Source of the DNA: Bacillota bacterium
GTDB lineage: Bacteria > Bacillota > Clostridia > Christensenellales > Aristaeellaceae
DNA length: 14,934 bases
NCBI GenBank assembly: GCA_023395615.1
Contig: JAEWYP010000073.1
Span: 1 to 14,934, forward strand
Direction of reading: 5' to 3'
The notes under the pieces were generated by a model. It was not told the DNA's origin. It worked only from the letters and a program-made list of their open reading frames with translations, and did no database searches. Of this stretch, positions 7,392 to 14,701 are shown piece by piece. Position numbers and translations under genes: made by a program. Positions within the stretch are counted from its first letter, which is position 1, and every line of letters begins with the position of its first letter.

Positions 7392-8492
7392 GTGAGTGAA
7401 ACGGAAACGCCACTCAAAACCCCGCTGTACCCCATGCATGTGGAGCACGGCGGGAAAATTGTTCCCTTCGCGGGCTATTTACTGCCGGTGCAGTACGAAG
7501 CGGGTGTGATGAAGGAGCATCAGGCCGTTCGGGAAAACGTGGGTCTGTTTGATGTAAGCCATATGGGCGAGGTGCTGTTTACCGGGCCGGACGCGCTGGC
7601 TAACCTGCAACACCTGCTGTGCAACGATTTTATCAGCCTGCAGGACGGGCGCGTACGCTACAGCCCGATGCTGAACGCGCAGGGCGGGGTGATTGACGAC
7701 GTGCTGGTATACCGCTTCACCCCGGAGAAATACCTGATGGTCGTTAACGCCGCCAACCGCCACAAGGACGTAAAGCACATCCTGAGCGAACAGATCGGCA
7801 ACGTTAAAATCACGGATATCTCCGATACCCTCTGCCAGCTGGCATTGCAGGGTTCGAATGCGGAAGCGTTGCTAAAAACGCTGGTGCCGGAAACGAACAT
7901 CCCACAGAAGTATTACAGCTTTCTGGCGGATATCTCCGTAGGCGGGGTCAGCTGCCTGGTCAGCCGCACGGGCTATACCGGCGAGGACGGGTTTGAGTTT
8001 TACGCTCCCGCCGGGGACGCGATCCGGCTGTTCAACGTTCTGTTTGAGGCCGGCAAGCCCTTCGCCCTGCAGCTTTGCGGTCTGGGTTGCCGCGATACCC
8101 TGCGCATGGAAGCAGCGATGCCCCTGTACGGTCACGAGATGGACGACACCGTTTCTCCGATGGAAACCGGGCTTGGCCGTTACGTAAAAATGGAAAAGCC
8201 CAACTTTGTCGGTAAGCAGGCGTTACTCAGCGCGGGCGAACCCCGCCGCGCGCGAATCGGACTGAAAATGGTCGGTCGCGGGATCGCGCGCGAGCATTTC
8301 CCGGTTTACGCGGGTGATACGCAGGTAGGCCACACCACCAGCGGCACCTTCTGCCCCACCGTCGGCCCCGTCGCCATGGCACTGGTAGAGGCGAAATATC
8401 AGACCGTCGGGGACAAACTTTCCGTAGAGATTCGCGGCAACCGCGTGGAAGCCGAAATTGTTCCCCTTCCTTTTTATTCTCGTAAAAAGTAA
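7392..8492 (+). CDS. gcvT: Glycine cleavage system T protein (aminomethyltransferase)
   Basis: GcvT takes the aminomethyl arm from lipoyl-GcvH, releases ammonia and gives the carbon to tetrahydrofolate as 5,10-methylene-THF. Signs are PFAGYLLPVQY near the start, GLFDVSHMGE, GGVIDDVLVYRF with the catalytic Asp region at 102-103, GYTGEDGFEFY, and the C-terminal barrel with HTTSGTFCPTVGPVAMALV. At 366 aa it matches the family (E. coli 364). Two in-frame GTG codons compete: 7383 is one base after AAGGAG (7376-7381), and 7392 is ten bases away. I choose 7392, which gives MSETETPLKT. It is the first gene after the riboswitch and is followed 39 bases later by gcvH. Confidence 0.96.
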   Translation: MSETETPLKTPLYPMHVEHGGKIVPFAGYLLPVQYEAGVMKEHQAVRENVGLFDVSHMGEVLFTGPDALANLQHLLCNDFISLQDGRVRYSPMLNAQGGVIDDVLVYRFTPEKYLMVVNAANRHKDVKHILSEQIGNVKITDISDTLCQLALQGSNAEALLKTLVPETNIPQKYYSFLADISVGGVSCLVSRTGYTGEDGFEFYAPAGDAIRLFNVLFEAGKPFALQLCGLGCRDTLRMEAAMPLYGHEMDDTVSPMETGLGRYVKMEKPNFVGKQALLSAGEPRRARIGLKMVGRGIAREHFPVYAGDTQVGHTTSGTFCPTVGPVAMALVEAKYQTVGDKLSVEIRGNRVEAEIVPLPFYSRKK

Positions 8493-8531
8493 CTCCCTGA
8501 TTACCTGCCCATGCGGCAAGGAGGCATTTCC

Positions 8532-8906
8532 ATGGAAATTAAGAACGATCGGATGTATACCAAAAGCCACGAGTGGGTTCTGTTTGAGAACGATACCACG
8601 GCGACCGTGGGTCTGAGCGACTTCGCGCAAAGCGAACTGGGTGATCTGGTATTCGTGAACCTGCCGCAAGTCGGCGACGCGGTCACCGCGGGCGAAACCT
8701 TCGCGGATGTGGAAAGCGTAAAAACCGTAAGCGACGTGTTCTCTCCCGTGACCGGCACCGTCGCCGCCGTGAATGAAGCACTTAACGACGCGCCCCAGAA
8801 GATCAACGAGGACGCTTACGGCGCATGGCTTGCGAAGGTGGAAAACATCACCGGCAAAGAAGAGCTGATGGACGCGGCCGCCTATCAGGCTTTCATTGAA
8901 AAGTAA
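8532..8906 (+). CDS. gcvH: Glycine cleavage system H protein (lipoyl carrier)
   Basis: GcvH is the small carrier whose lipoyl arm shuttles the aminomethyl group between P, T and L proteins. It has YTKSHEWV near the start, GDLVFVNLPQVGD in the middle and the lipoylation site ESVKTVSDV with Lys64, the position expected from E. coli GcvH. Length is 124 aa, normal for the family. The frame is open from an ATG at 8511, but AAGGAGG at 8518-8524 sits seven bases before the ATG at 8532, so the latter is the start. The segment after the lipoyl hairpin (ALNDAPQKINEDAYGAWLAKV) is less canonical than usual but aligns without gaps by eye. Its lipoate is presumably attached by the ligase encoded by lplA downstream. 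Confidence 0.96.
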   Translation: MEIKNDRMYTKSHEWVLFENDTTATVGLSDFAQSELGDLVFVNLPQVGDAVTAGETFADVESVKTVSDVFSPVTGTVAAVNEALNDAPQKINEDAYGAWLAKVENITGKEELMDAAAYQAFIEK

Positions 8907-8942
8907 CTCAAACTAAACCAATAGAATATCGAGGGAGCGCTC

Positions 8943-10262
8943 ATGAGCCATTATCAACCGCATACCGAAACGGAAACGCGGGCGATGCTTGACCAGCTGG
9001 GGCTTTCAAGTGTTAACGCGCTGTTTAAGGACGTACCGGAGGCCGTGCAGCTAACAAAACCGCTGCCGCTTGCCAAAGGATTAAGCCAGATGGATACCCT
9101 GCGCGCCATGGAAAAGCTGGCCGCGCAAAACACCGCGTACCGCCTTATGCTGCGCGGCGCGGGCTGCTACGACCACTTCATTCCCCCGCTGGTCAGCCAG
9201 ATTACGGGCAAGGAAGAATTTGTGACCGCCTATACCCCCTACCAGTCGGAAATGTCGCAAGGGATTTTGCAGAGCATTTTTGAATATCAAACGCTGATCT
9301 GCGAGCTGACCGGCATGGAGGTAAGCAACGCGGGTGTGTACGACGGGGCAACCGCCGCCGCCGAAAGCGCCACCATGTGCCGCGAGCGCAACCGTACGGT
9401 CACGCTGGTTTCCGCCTGCGCGCACCCAGATACCCTCGCTGTGATGCGCACCTATTGTTATGGCACCGGTCACGAGCTGCGCGTGATCCCCGCCGTGGAC
9501 GGGCATACCGATTTGAACGCGCTTCAAACCATGCTGACCTCCGACGTGGCGGGCGTATACATTCAGCAACCCAACTTCTACGGCATTCTGGAGGATGTGC
9601 CCGCGCTGTTTGCCGCCGCGAAGGCCGCGGGAGTCAAGTGCATCCTCGGCCAGAACCCCATGACCTTCGCCCTGCTGCCCAGCGGCAAAGAAGTCGGCGC
9701 GGACATTGTTTGCGGCGACGTGCAGCCCTTCGGCATCCCCATGGCGTTCGGTGGTCCCTCGGCCGGCTACATCACCACCTCCGCCGCCCTTCAGCGCAGA
9801 CTGCCGGGCCGCATCGTCGGCCAGACAACCGACGCCGAAGGCCGCCGGTCTTTCGTGCTGACCCTGCAGGCGCGGGAACAGCACATCCGCCGGGAAAAAG
9901 CCAGCAGCAATATTTGCAGCAACGAGGCGCACTGCACGCTGACCGCCTCCGTATACCTCACCTATCTGGGAGCAAGAGGGCTTACGACGGTCGCGGAAAA
10001 CTGCCTCGCCAACGCGCACGCGCTGGCCAAAGCCCTGTGCGCCATTCCCGGCGTAGCGCTGCGTTACCCGGGCGAGTTCTTCCATGAATTTGTAACCGAT
10101 CTGCCCGTAGCCCCGCAAAAGGTGGAAGCCGCTCTGGAAGCCGAAGGCATCTTAAGCGGTCTGCCCGTCGAAGGCGGCATGCTGTGGTGCGTTACCGAAA
10201 AGGCGGACGCAGCGCAGTTGGCCCGGGTCGCGGAACTGGTGAAAGGGGCGTGTGCAAAATGA
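8943..10262 (+). CDS. gcvPA: Glycine dehydrogenase (decarboxylating) subunit 1
   Basis: This is the N-terminal half of P-protein, encoded separately in Bacillus, Clostridia and Thermus and joined in E. coli and eukaryotes. With GcvPB it decarboxylates glycine and passes the aminomethyl group to GcvH. Family marks include the opening YQPHTETETRAMLDQLG, EYQTLICELTGMEVSNAGVYDG, IQQPNFYGILEDV, PFGIPMAFGGPSAGY and REQHIRREKASSNICSNEA. The 439 aa length is normal. The ATG at 8943 follows GAGGGAG (8931-8937) by five bases. The fold is that of a PLP enzyme, but the cofactor-binding lysine lies in the partner. The stop codon overlaps the gcvPB start as ATGA (10259-10262), typical of coupled translation of two subunits. 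Confidence 0.96.
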   Translation: MSHYQPHTETETRAMLDQLGLSSVNALFKDVPEAVQLTKPLPLAKGLSQMDTLRAMEKLAAQNTAYRLMLRGAGCYDHFIPPLVSQITGKEEFVTAYTPYQSEMSQGILQSIFEYQTLICELTGMEVSNAGVYDGATAAAESATMCRERNRTVTLVSACAHPDTLAVMRTYCYGTGHELRVIPAVDGHTDLNALQTMLTSDVAGVYIQQPNFYGILEDVPALFAAAKAAGVKCILGQNPMTFALLPSGKEVGADIVCGDVQPFGIPMAFGGPSAGYITTSAALQRRLPGRIVGQTTDAEGRRSFVLTLQAREQHIRREKASSNICSNEAHCTLTASVYLTYLGARGLTTVAENCLANAHALAKALCAIPGVALRYPGEFFHEFVTDLPVAPQKVEAALEAEGILSGLPVEGGMLWCVTEKADAAQLARVAELVKGACAK

Positions 10263-11680
10263 GCGAAACCGTATCGCTGAGTTTTGAAAAGAGCGTGAAG
10301 GGTCGCTATACCGACGTGGTTTCCCCGTCCGACGCGCCAGCGTACGCCCTGCCGCAAACCTTCCGCCGCAAGATCGCGCCGGTATTGCCGGAGCTGTCGG
10401 AGGTGGATGTGGATCGCCATTACACCCAGTTGGCCCACCGAGCCTACGGCGTCAACTGCGGGTTCTATCCGCTGGGCAGCTGCACCATGAAATATAACCC
10501 CGCCGTCAACCAAGCCGCTTCCGCCCTGTCCGGTTTTACCAACGTACATCCCCTCGCACCCGCGCACGCTGTAACCGGATGCCGGGCTGTGATCGACGAA
10601 CTGGCAAATGACCTGTGCCAGATCACTGGGATGGACGCGTTCACCCTGCAGCCGGCGGCAGGCGCGCACGGAGAACTGACCGGGATGCTGCTGGTGAAGG
10701 CCTATCACGAGGCGAGAAACGACGGCAAACGGGTGAAAATGCTTGTTCCGGACAGCGCCCACGGCACCAACCCCGCCAGCGCCGCCATGGCCGGTTTTAC
10801 CGTGGTCAATGTGCCCAGCCGTGACGACGGCTGCGTGGATCTGGACGCATTGTCCGGCCTGCTGGGGGACGACACCGCAGGCATGATGATGACCAACCCC
10901 AACACACTGGGTTTGTTTGAGAAGGATATTTGCAAAATCAGTCGAATGGTACATGAAGCGGGCGGTCTGATGTACTACGACGGCGCGAACCTGAACGCCA
11001 TTCTGGGCGTTGCGCGCCCCGGCGACATGGGCTTTGACGTGACACACCTGAACCTGCATAAGACTTTTTCCACCCCGCACGGCGGCGGCGGACCCGGCAG
11101 CGGCCCCGTGGGTGTGAAAGCAGCGCTGACGCCCTATCTGCCCGCGGTTGCCAGCCTGGGGCAGCAAAGCAAGTTGCAGATGAAAGCGTTTCACGGTAAT
11201 TTCGGCGTGATGGTGAAAGCGCTCGCCTATCTGAAGGCGCTGGGCGCGGAGAATCTGCGCGCGGTTGCGGAGCACGCGGTATTGAACGCCAACTATTTAA
11301 TGAAACGCCTCAAGGATATGGGATATACCCCCGCCCACGACGTCCCCTGCATGCACGAGTTTGTGCTGACCCTTACGGATGTGAAGGACACCTGCGGCGT
11401 AAGCGCGCTGGATGTAGCCAAGGCAATGATCGACCATGGCATTCATCCGCCTACGATGTACTTCCCCATGATCGTGCACGAGGCGCTGATGTTTGAGCCT
11501 ACGGAGACCGAATCCCGCGAAACGCTGGACAAGGCCGCCGACGTAATGGCCGATATTCTGGCCCAGGTGAAGCGCGAACCCGAGGCGCTGCACACAGCGC
11601 CGCACTGCGCCGTGATCGGCAGGCCGGACGAGGTGAAAGCGGCCCGCACTCCGGTGCTGCGCTGGAACCACGAATCATAA
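10259..11680 (+). CDS. gcvPB: Glycine dehydrogenase (decarboxylating) subunit 2
   Basis: This is the catalytic half of the split P-protein. The PLP-binding lysine is Lys268 in LNLHKTFSTPHGGGGPGSGP. Other hallmarks are GVNCGFYPLGSCTMKYNP (about 64-81), DSAHGTNPASAAMAGF (165-180), MTNPNTLGLFE and LMYYDGANLNAILG. The protein is 473 aa, usual for this subunit. The ATG at 10259 overlaps the gcvPA stop and follows AAAGGGG (10242-10248) by ten bases. The frame is open further upstream, but that part lies inside gcvPA and has no family match. Two hairpins separate its end from lplA. Confidence 0.97.
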   Translation: MSETVSLSFEKSVKGRYTDVVSPSDAPAYALPQTFRRKIAPVLPELSEVDVDRHYTQLAHRAYGVNCGFYPLGSCTMKYNPAVNQAASALSGFTNVHPLAPAHAVTGCRAVIDELANDLCQITGMDAFTLQPAAGAHGELTGMLLVKAYHEARNDGKRVKMLVPDSAHGTNPASAAMAGFTVVNVPSRDDGCVDLDALSGLLGDDTAGMMMTNPNTLGLFEKDICKISRMVHEAGGLMYYDGANLNAILGVARPGDMGFDVTHLNLHKTFSTPHGGGGPGSGPVGVKAALTPYLPAVASLGQQSKLQMKAFHGNFGVMVKALAYLKALGAENLRAVAEHAVLNANYLMKRLKDMGYTPAHDVPCMHEFVLTLTDVKDTCGVSALDVAKAMIDHGIHPPTMYFPMIVHEALMFEPTETESRETLDKAADVMADILAQVKREPEALHTAPHCAVIGRPDEVKAARTPVLRWNHES

Positions 11681-11696
11681 CCCCCAATCGTTTTTG

Positions 11697-11721
11697 AAGC
11701 GGCGCGTACCCCGCGCCGCTT
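11697..11721 (+). terminator. GC-rich hairpin after gcvPB, partial terminator
   Basis: AAGCGGCGCG (11697-11706) and CGCGCCGCTT (11712-11721) form a perfect ten-pair stem with loop TACCC, 16 bases after the gcvPB stop. Only a short TTTC follows, so it is likely a weak terminator or an mRNA end-stabilising hairpin that lowers but does not stop transcription into lplA. Five T on its left side give the minus strand only an A-run, so it is not bidirectional. Confidence 0.55.
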
Positions 11722-11734
11722 TCAATATCATGTA

Positions 11735-11768
11735 CGGGATACGATCCACCAAAAACGGATCGTCCCCG
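11735..11768 (+). other. Second stem-loop, upstream of the lplA start
   Basis: CGGG (11735-11738) with CCCG (11765-11768) and ACGATCC (11741-11747) with GGATCGT (11757-11763) form an eleven-pair stem with a small internal loop and an A-rich nine-base loop (ACCAAAAAC). It ends 22 bases before the lplA ATG. No T-run follows, so it is not an intrinsic terminator. It could be a protein or RNA contact site, a processing site or an operator; the sequence does not decide. Confidence 0.45.
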
Positions 11769-11790
11769 ATTTATCGGCGGTGAATAACGG

Positions 11791-12846
11791 ATGATCAGAC
11801 GCACGGCCTACCTGCTTGCCAGAGGAACAGACCCCTACCGCAATCTTGCCATCGAAAAGCACCTGATGGATACGCTGCCCGAGGAGACGGCCATCCTGTA
11901 CCTGTGGCAAAACGCCCATACCATTGTTGTGGGGCGCAACCAGAACCCGCGGTACGAATGCCGTGTGGACGATTTTCTGGCTTCCGGTGGCAAAATCGCC
12001 AAGCGGCTCAGCGGCGGCGGTACGGTATACCACGATTTAGGCAACCTGAACTTTACGTTCATCCTGCCTAAATCGGAGTTTGACGTACCCCGGCAATTAT
12101 CCGTGATTCGCCTTGCCCTGTCCGCTTATCGGCTGGATGCGTACCAGAGCGGCCGCAACGACCTGCTCATCGGCGGCCGCAAGTTTAGTGGCAACGCCTT
12201 CTATAAGGCCGGGCACAACGCCTACCACCATGGCACGCTGTTAATGGACAGCGCCATGGACGTGATGGGTAAATACCTGACCGCCGACCAAAGCAAGTTG
12301 CAAACGCATGGCGTACAAAGCGTAGCCTCCCGTGTGGTCAACCTGAAAAGCCTCGCGCCGGACCTGACGCTGGACAGTCTGGAATGCGAACTGTATAACG
12401 CGATGGCTACGGTGTATCGCTGCCAGCCTGCCGTATTGGACGAGGTGATGCTGGATCAGCCTACGCTTTCCATGCTCACAGCGCAGTTCTCCGACCCGGA
12501 ATGGATCTATCCCAAAGAAGTCGATTATACCTTTACCGTTTCGGAACGCTTTCCGTGGGGTGGCGTTACGGTGAAACTTCTGGTGGAGGATGGGGTTATT
12601 AAAACCGCGCGCCTGTTTACCGACGCGATGGAAGCCGGTTTGTTTACAATGCTTGAGCAAACGCTGACCGGCTGCCCCTACCTGATTTCCGCCATCAACG
12701 GTCGCATCCGCCAGAAGCTGGAGATGATGCGCGACCCACAGCTTTTGCAGATGACCAACGACGTGTCGGTGCTCATTTGTGGCCACATCCGGGAGTTAGA
12801 CCGTTCCACGCCCCACGACGCCGCCGAAACGGAACAAAGAAAGTAA
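11791..12846 (+). CDS. lplA: Lipoate-protein ligase A
   Basis: LplA activates free lipoate with ATP and attaches it to lysines of lipoyl proteins, here most plausibly Lys64 of GcvH. The catalytic domain shows RGTDPYRNLAIEKHL, VVGRNQNP, the lipoate-binding RLSGGGTVYHDLGNLNFTF (72-90) and GGRKFSGNAFY with Lys131, equivalent to E. coli Lys133. The C-terminal accessory domain is present (about 250-345: FPWGGVTVKLLVEDGVI), so activation and transfer could occur in one protein. It is 351 aa, against 338 in E. coli. The ribosome binding site is weak (GGCGGTG at 11774-11780, no AGGAG), unlike the other genes here. No lipoyl synthase or octanoyltransferase is in the window, suggesting scavenging, though they may lie elsewhere. 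Confidence 0.95.
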   Translation: MIRRTAYLLARGTDPYRNLAIEKHLMDTLPEETAILYLWQNAHTIVVGRNQNPRYECRVDDFLASGGKIAKRLSGGGTVYHDLGNLNFTFILPKSEFDVPRQLSVIRLALSAYRLDAYQSGRNDLLIGGRKFSGNAFYKAGHNAYHHGTLLMDSAMDVMGKYLTADQSKLQTHGVQSVASRVVNLKSLAPDLTLDSLECELYNAMATVYRCQPAVLDEVMLDQPTLSMLTAQFSDPEWIYPKEVDYTFTVSERFPWGGVTVKLLVEDGVIKTARLFTDAMEAGLFTMLEQTLTGCPYLISAINGRIRQKLEMMRDPQLLQMTNDVSVLICGHIRELDRSTPHDAAETEQRK

Positions 12847-12907
12847 CCGCGGCACGTTTCGATTACCTGATTCATATTCCTCCCGACCTCCGCGAAAGGA
12901 GTTCTCC

Positions 12908-14278
12908 ATGTTTGATCTGATCGTAATCGGCGGCGGCCCGGGCGGGTACGCCGCCGCGGAATTTGCAGCCCAAAAAGGAATGAACGTTGCGCTGGTGGAA
13001 CGCGACCGGCTGGGCGGCACCTGCCTGCACCGCGGCTGTATCCCCACGAAAACCTACCTGCACACGGCGGAAACAGCCCGCCAGGCAGAAGCCTTTGCGC
13101 CGGATTTTGCAAAGTTTGTCGATCGCGGCTCGATGCTGAAGCATAAAAACGAAATTGTGGAAACCCTTGCAAACGGAGTGGCAACACTGCTTAAAACCGC
13201 AAAGGTGACTGTGTTCTCCGGCACCGCCACGCTTGCCGGCGCATCGGCACCCTTTCGGGTATCCATTATCGACGGCGACGGCGCAACCCAGTCTATCGAA
13301 GCGCAGCATGTATTGCTAGCCACGGGCAGCGTACCCGCGCGCCTGCCCGTTCCCGGCTGTGATAACCCCGCCGTCTGGACCAGCGACGATCTGTTGGCCG
13401 AACCCGGAACCGAACCGTTCCAAAGCATGCTGATTGTCGGCGGCGGTGTGATCGGCGTGGAAATGGCCAGTATTTACGCCGATCTGGGTATATCCGTAAC
13501 TATCCTCGAAGCCGAAACCCGTTGCCTGCCCATGATGGACACCGAACTGGGCCGCAGTGCCGAAATAATGTTAAAAGGGCGCGGCGTTACCGTGCTGACC
13601 GGCGCACGGCTCCAAAAAATCATCCAAACCGATATCGGCTTTACCGCTGCATATGAAAAGAACGGCGCAGCCGCCGAGGTATCCGCCGAGCGCGTACTGC
13701 TGGCCACCGGTCGCATCCCCGCGACCTCCGGACTGCTCGCCGACGATGTGTCCCTTGCGATGAATCGACGTTTTATTGCCGTTGATGCACAGTACCAGAC
13801 CAACGTCCCCGGCGTATATGCCATCGGCGATGTAAACGGCCAGAACCAGCTTGCGCATGCAGCGCACGCGCAGGGCGTCGCCGCCGTCAGCGCCATACTG
13901 GGCATCGCTTCCCCCATTGATCCAATGCTGGTCCCATCCTGTGTGTACACCGCGCCGGAAATCGCCTCCGTAGGCCTTACACAGGACGAGGCGAAGGCCC
14001 AGAGCCGCGATGTTGCCATCGGCAAAGCCCTGACTACGCAAAACGCGCGCACCCTGATCGAAGGGTTGGGGCGCGGCTTTATCAAACTGTTGTTTGACAG
14101 GCAGACCCATGTGTTGCTCGGCGCACAGCTTTTCTGCGGCCGTGCCACCGACATTGTGGGTGAACTGGCACTTGCCATTCAGAGCGGTTTGACCGCCGAA
14201 GCCATGTTGCGCTCGCTTCGCGCCCACCCCACCTTTGAGGAAGCCATTACCGACGCCATATCAGCAGCAAAGTTTTAA
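12908..14278 (+). CDS. lpdA: Dihydrolipoyl dehydrogenase (L protein)
   Basis: This FAD flavoprotein reoxidises dihydrolipoyl-GcvH and reduces NAD+. The FAD-binding start is LIVIGGGPGGYAAAEFA, and the redox disulfide is Cys39/Cys44 in GGTCLHRGCIPTK. The NAD-binding fold has IVGGGVIGVEMASIYADLG, the second FAD contact is YAIGDVNGQNQLAHAA, and the interface domain ends with RAHPTFEEAI, carrying the His440-Glu445 catalytic pair. At 456 aa it has no extra N-terminal lipoyl domain. The ATG at 12908 is six bases after AAAGGAG (12895-12901). It lies 61 bases after lplA with nothing notable between. With no E1/E2 dehydrogenase genes nearby, its main partner is probably the glycine cleavage complex, though Lpd can be shared. 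Confidence 0.96.
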   Translation: MFDLIVIGGGPGGYAAAEFAAQKGMNVALVERDRLGGTCLHRGCIPTKTYLHTAETARQAEAFAPDFAKFVDRGSMLKHKNEIVETLANGVATLLKTAKVTVFSGTATLAGASAPFRVSIIDGDGATQSIEAQHVLLATGSVPARLPVPGCDNPAVWTSDDLLAEPGTEPFQSMLIVGGGVIGVEMASIYADLGISVTILEAETRCLPMMDTELGRSAEIMLKGRGVTVLTGARLQKIIQTDIGFTAAYEKNGAAAEVSAERVLLATGRIPATSGLLADDVSLAMNRRFIAVDAQYQTNVPGVYAIGDVNGQNQLAHAAHAQGVAAVSAILGIASPIDPMLVPSCVYTAPEIASVGLTQDEAKAQSRDVAIGKALTTQNARTLIEGLGRGFIKLLFDRQTHVLLGAQLFCGRATDIVGELALAIQSGLTAEAMLRSLRAHPTFEEAITDAISAAKF

Positions 14279-14303
14279 AGAAATGCCGTGCATAAAGGCA
14301 CAA

Positions 14304-14339
14304 CCAAAGGGTTTCGCAACCCTTTGGAATCTAGTTTTT
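14304..14339 (+). terminator. Intrinsic terminator after lpdA
   Basis: CCAAAGGGTT (14304-14313) and AACCCTTTGG (14318-14327) form a perfect ten-pair stem with loop TCGC, 25 bases after the lpdA stop. Five T (14335-14339) follow after AATCTAG, so the T-run is offset by seven bases. The position suits the end of the gcv-lplA-lpdA transcript. Confidence 0.65.
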
Positions 14340-14340
14340 G

Positions 14341-14431
14341 CGCCCATCGGGCACATAGGTTTCACTCCTGTGGGCACGGGCGGGAGGGCCATACCTGCGG
14401 GTATGGGCAGGGGCTTTCCGCTCGCCCCTGC
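14341..14431. repeat. GC-rich run of small hairpins
   Basis: Successive inverted repeats are GCCC/GGGC (14342-14352), CCATACC/GGTATGG with loop TGCG (14389-14406) and GCAGGGGC/GCCCCTGC with a nine-base loop (14407-14431). No gene is supported. The block is much richer in GC than the sequence after 14573 and continues into the larger palindrome, which suggests one compound element or a structured RNA. I do not recognise it as a known RNA family. Confidence 0.5.
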
Positions 14432-14456
14432 ATCCTTCGGAATCGCCTTCTTACAC

Positions 14457-14572
14457 GGCGGGCTACGCGGCAGGGGTCGCTCTCGGAGTACGGGATAGTC
14501 GTCCGCTGCTACCTTCGGTAGCGCGACCGACTATCCCGTCCATCCATCGAGCGACCCTTGCCGCGCCCCGCC
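14457..14572. repeat. 116-nt nested palindrome, MITE-like or structured RNA
   Basis: Four layers nest around one centre. GGCGGG (14457-14462) pairs with CCCGCC (14567-14572). The 16-base arm 14467-14482 pairs with 14549-14564 with one G-T pair. ACGGGATAGTCG (14490-14501) pairs perfectly with CGACTATCCCGT (14528-14539). The core GCTACC (14508-14513) pairs with GGTAGC (14517-14522) around TTC. No transposase gene or clear target-site duplication is visible. It may be a non-autonomous mobile element, an intergenic palindromic repeat or part of an RNA. Confidence 0.7.
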
Positions 14573-14666
14573 TGCTGGTATTCAGGCGATGGGTGAAAAT
14601 CATAGACTGGCATGGCCGCAAAACCAAGGGAACTGATAAGCAAGATAATGAACCAATAGATTTTCA

Positions 14667-14701
14667 GGGATAAGATGTTGTTATAACATATCCCCTTTTT
14701 T
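14667..14701 (+). terminator. Intrinsic terminator ending an unidentified transcript
   Basis: GGGATA (14667-14672) pairs with TATCCC (14689-14694) and TGTT (14676-14679) with AACA (14685-14688), with a three-base bulge and loop GTTAT. After one C come six T (14696-14701). It is a better terminator by T-run than the one after lpdA, yet no gene lies between the two. It may back up the lpdA terminator or end a non-coding RNA covering 14340-14700. The first tandem repeat unit begins within its T-run. Confidence 0.6.

Noticed and set aside
9081..10118. A 345-codon open frame on the minus strand.
   Set aside because: It lies opposite gcvPA; no motif, and no ribosome site was noticed.
10184..10258. 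N-terminal extension of gcvPB inside gcvPA.
   Set aside because: The ATG at 10259 has a good ribosome site and the family N-terminus; the extension is gcvPA coding sequence in another frame.
14235..14498. An 87-codon open frame on the plus strand.
   Set aside because: It begins inside the end of lpdA in another frame and runs through the lpdA terminator and GC-rich hairpins; no ribosome site.
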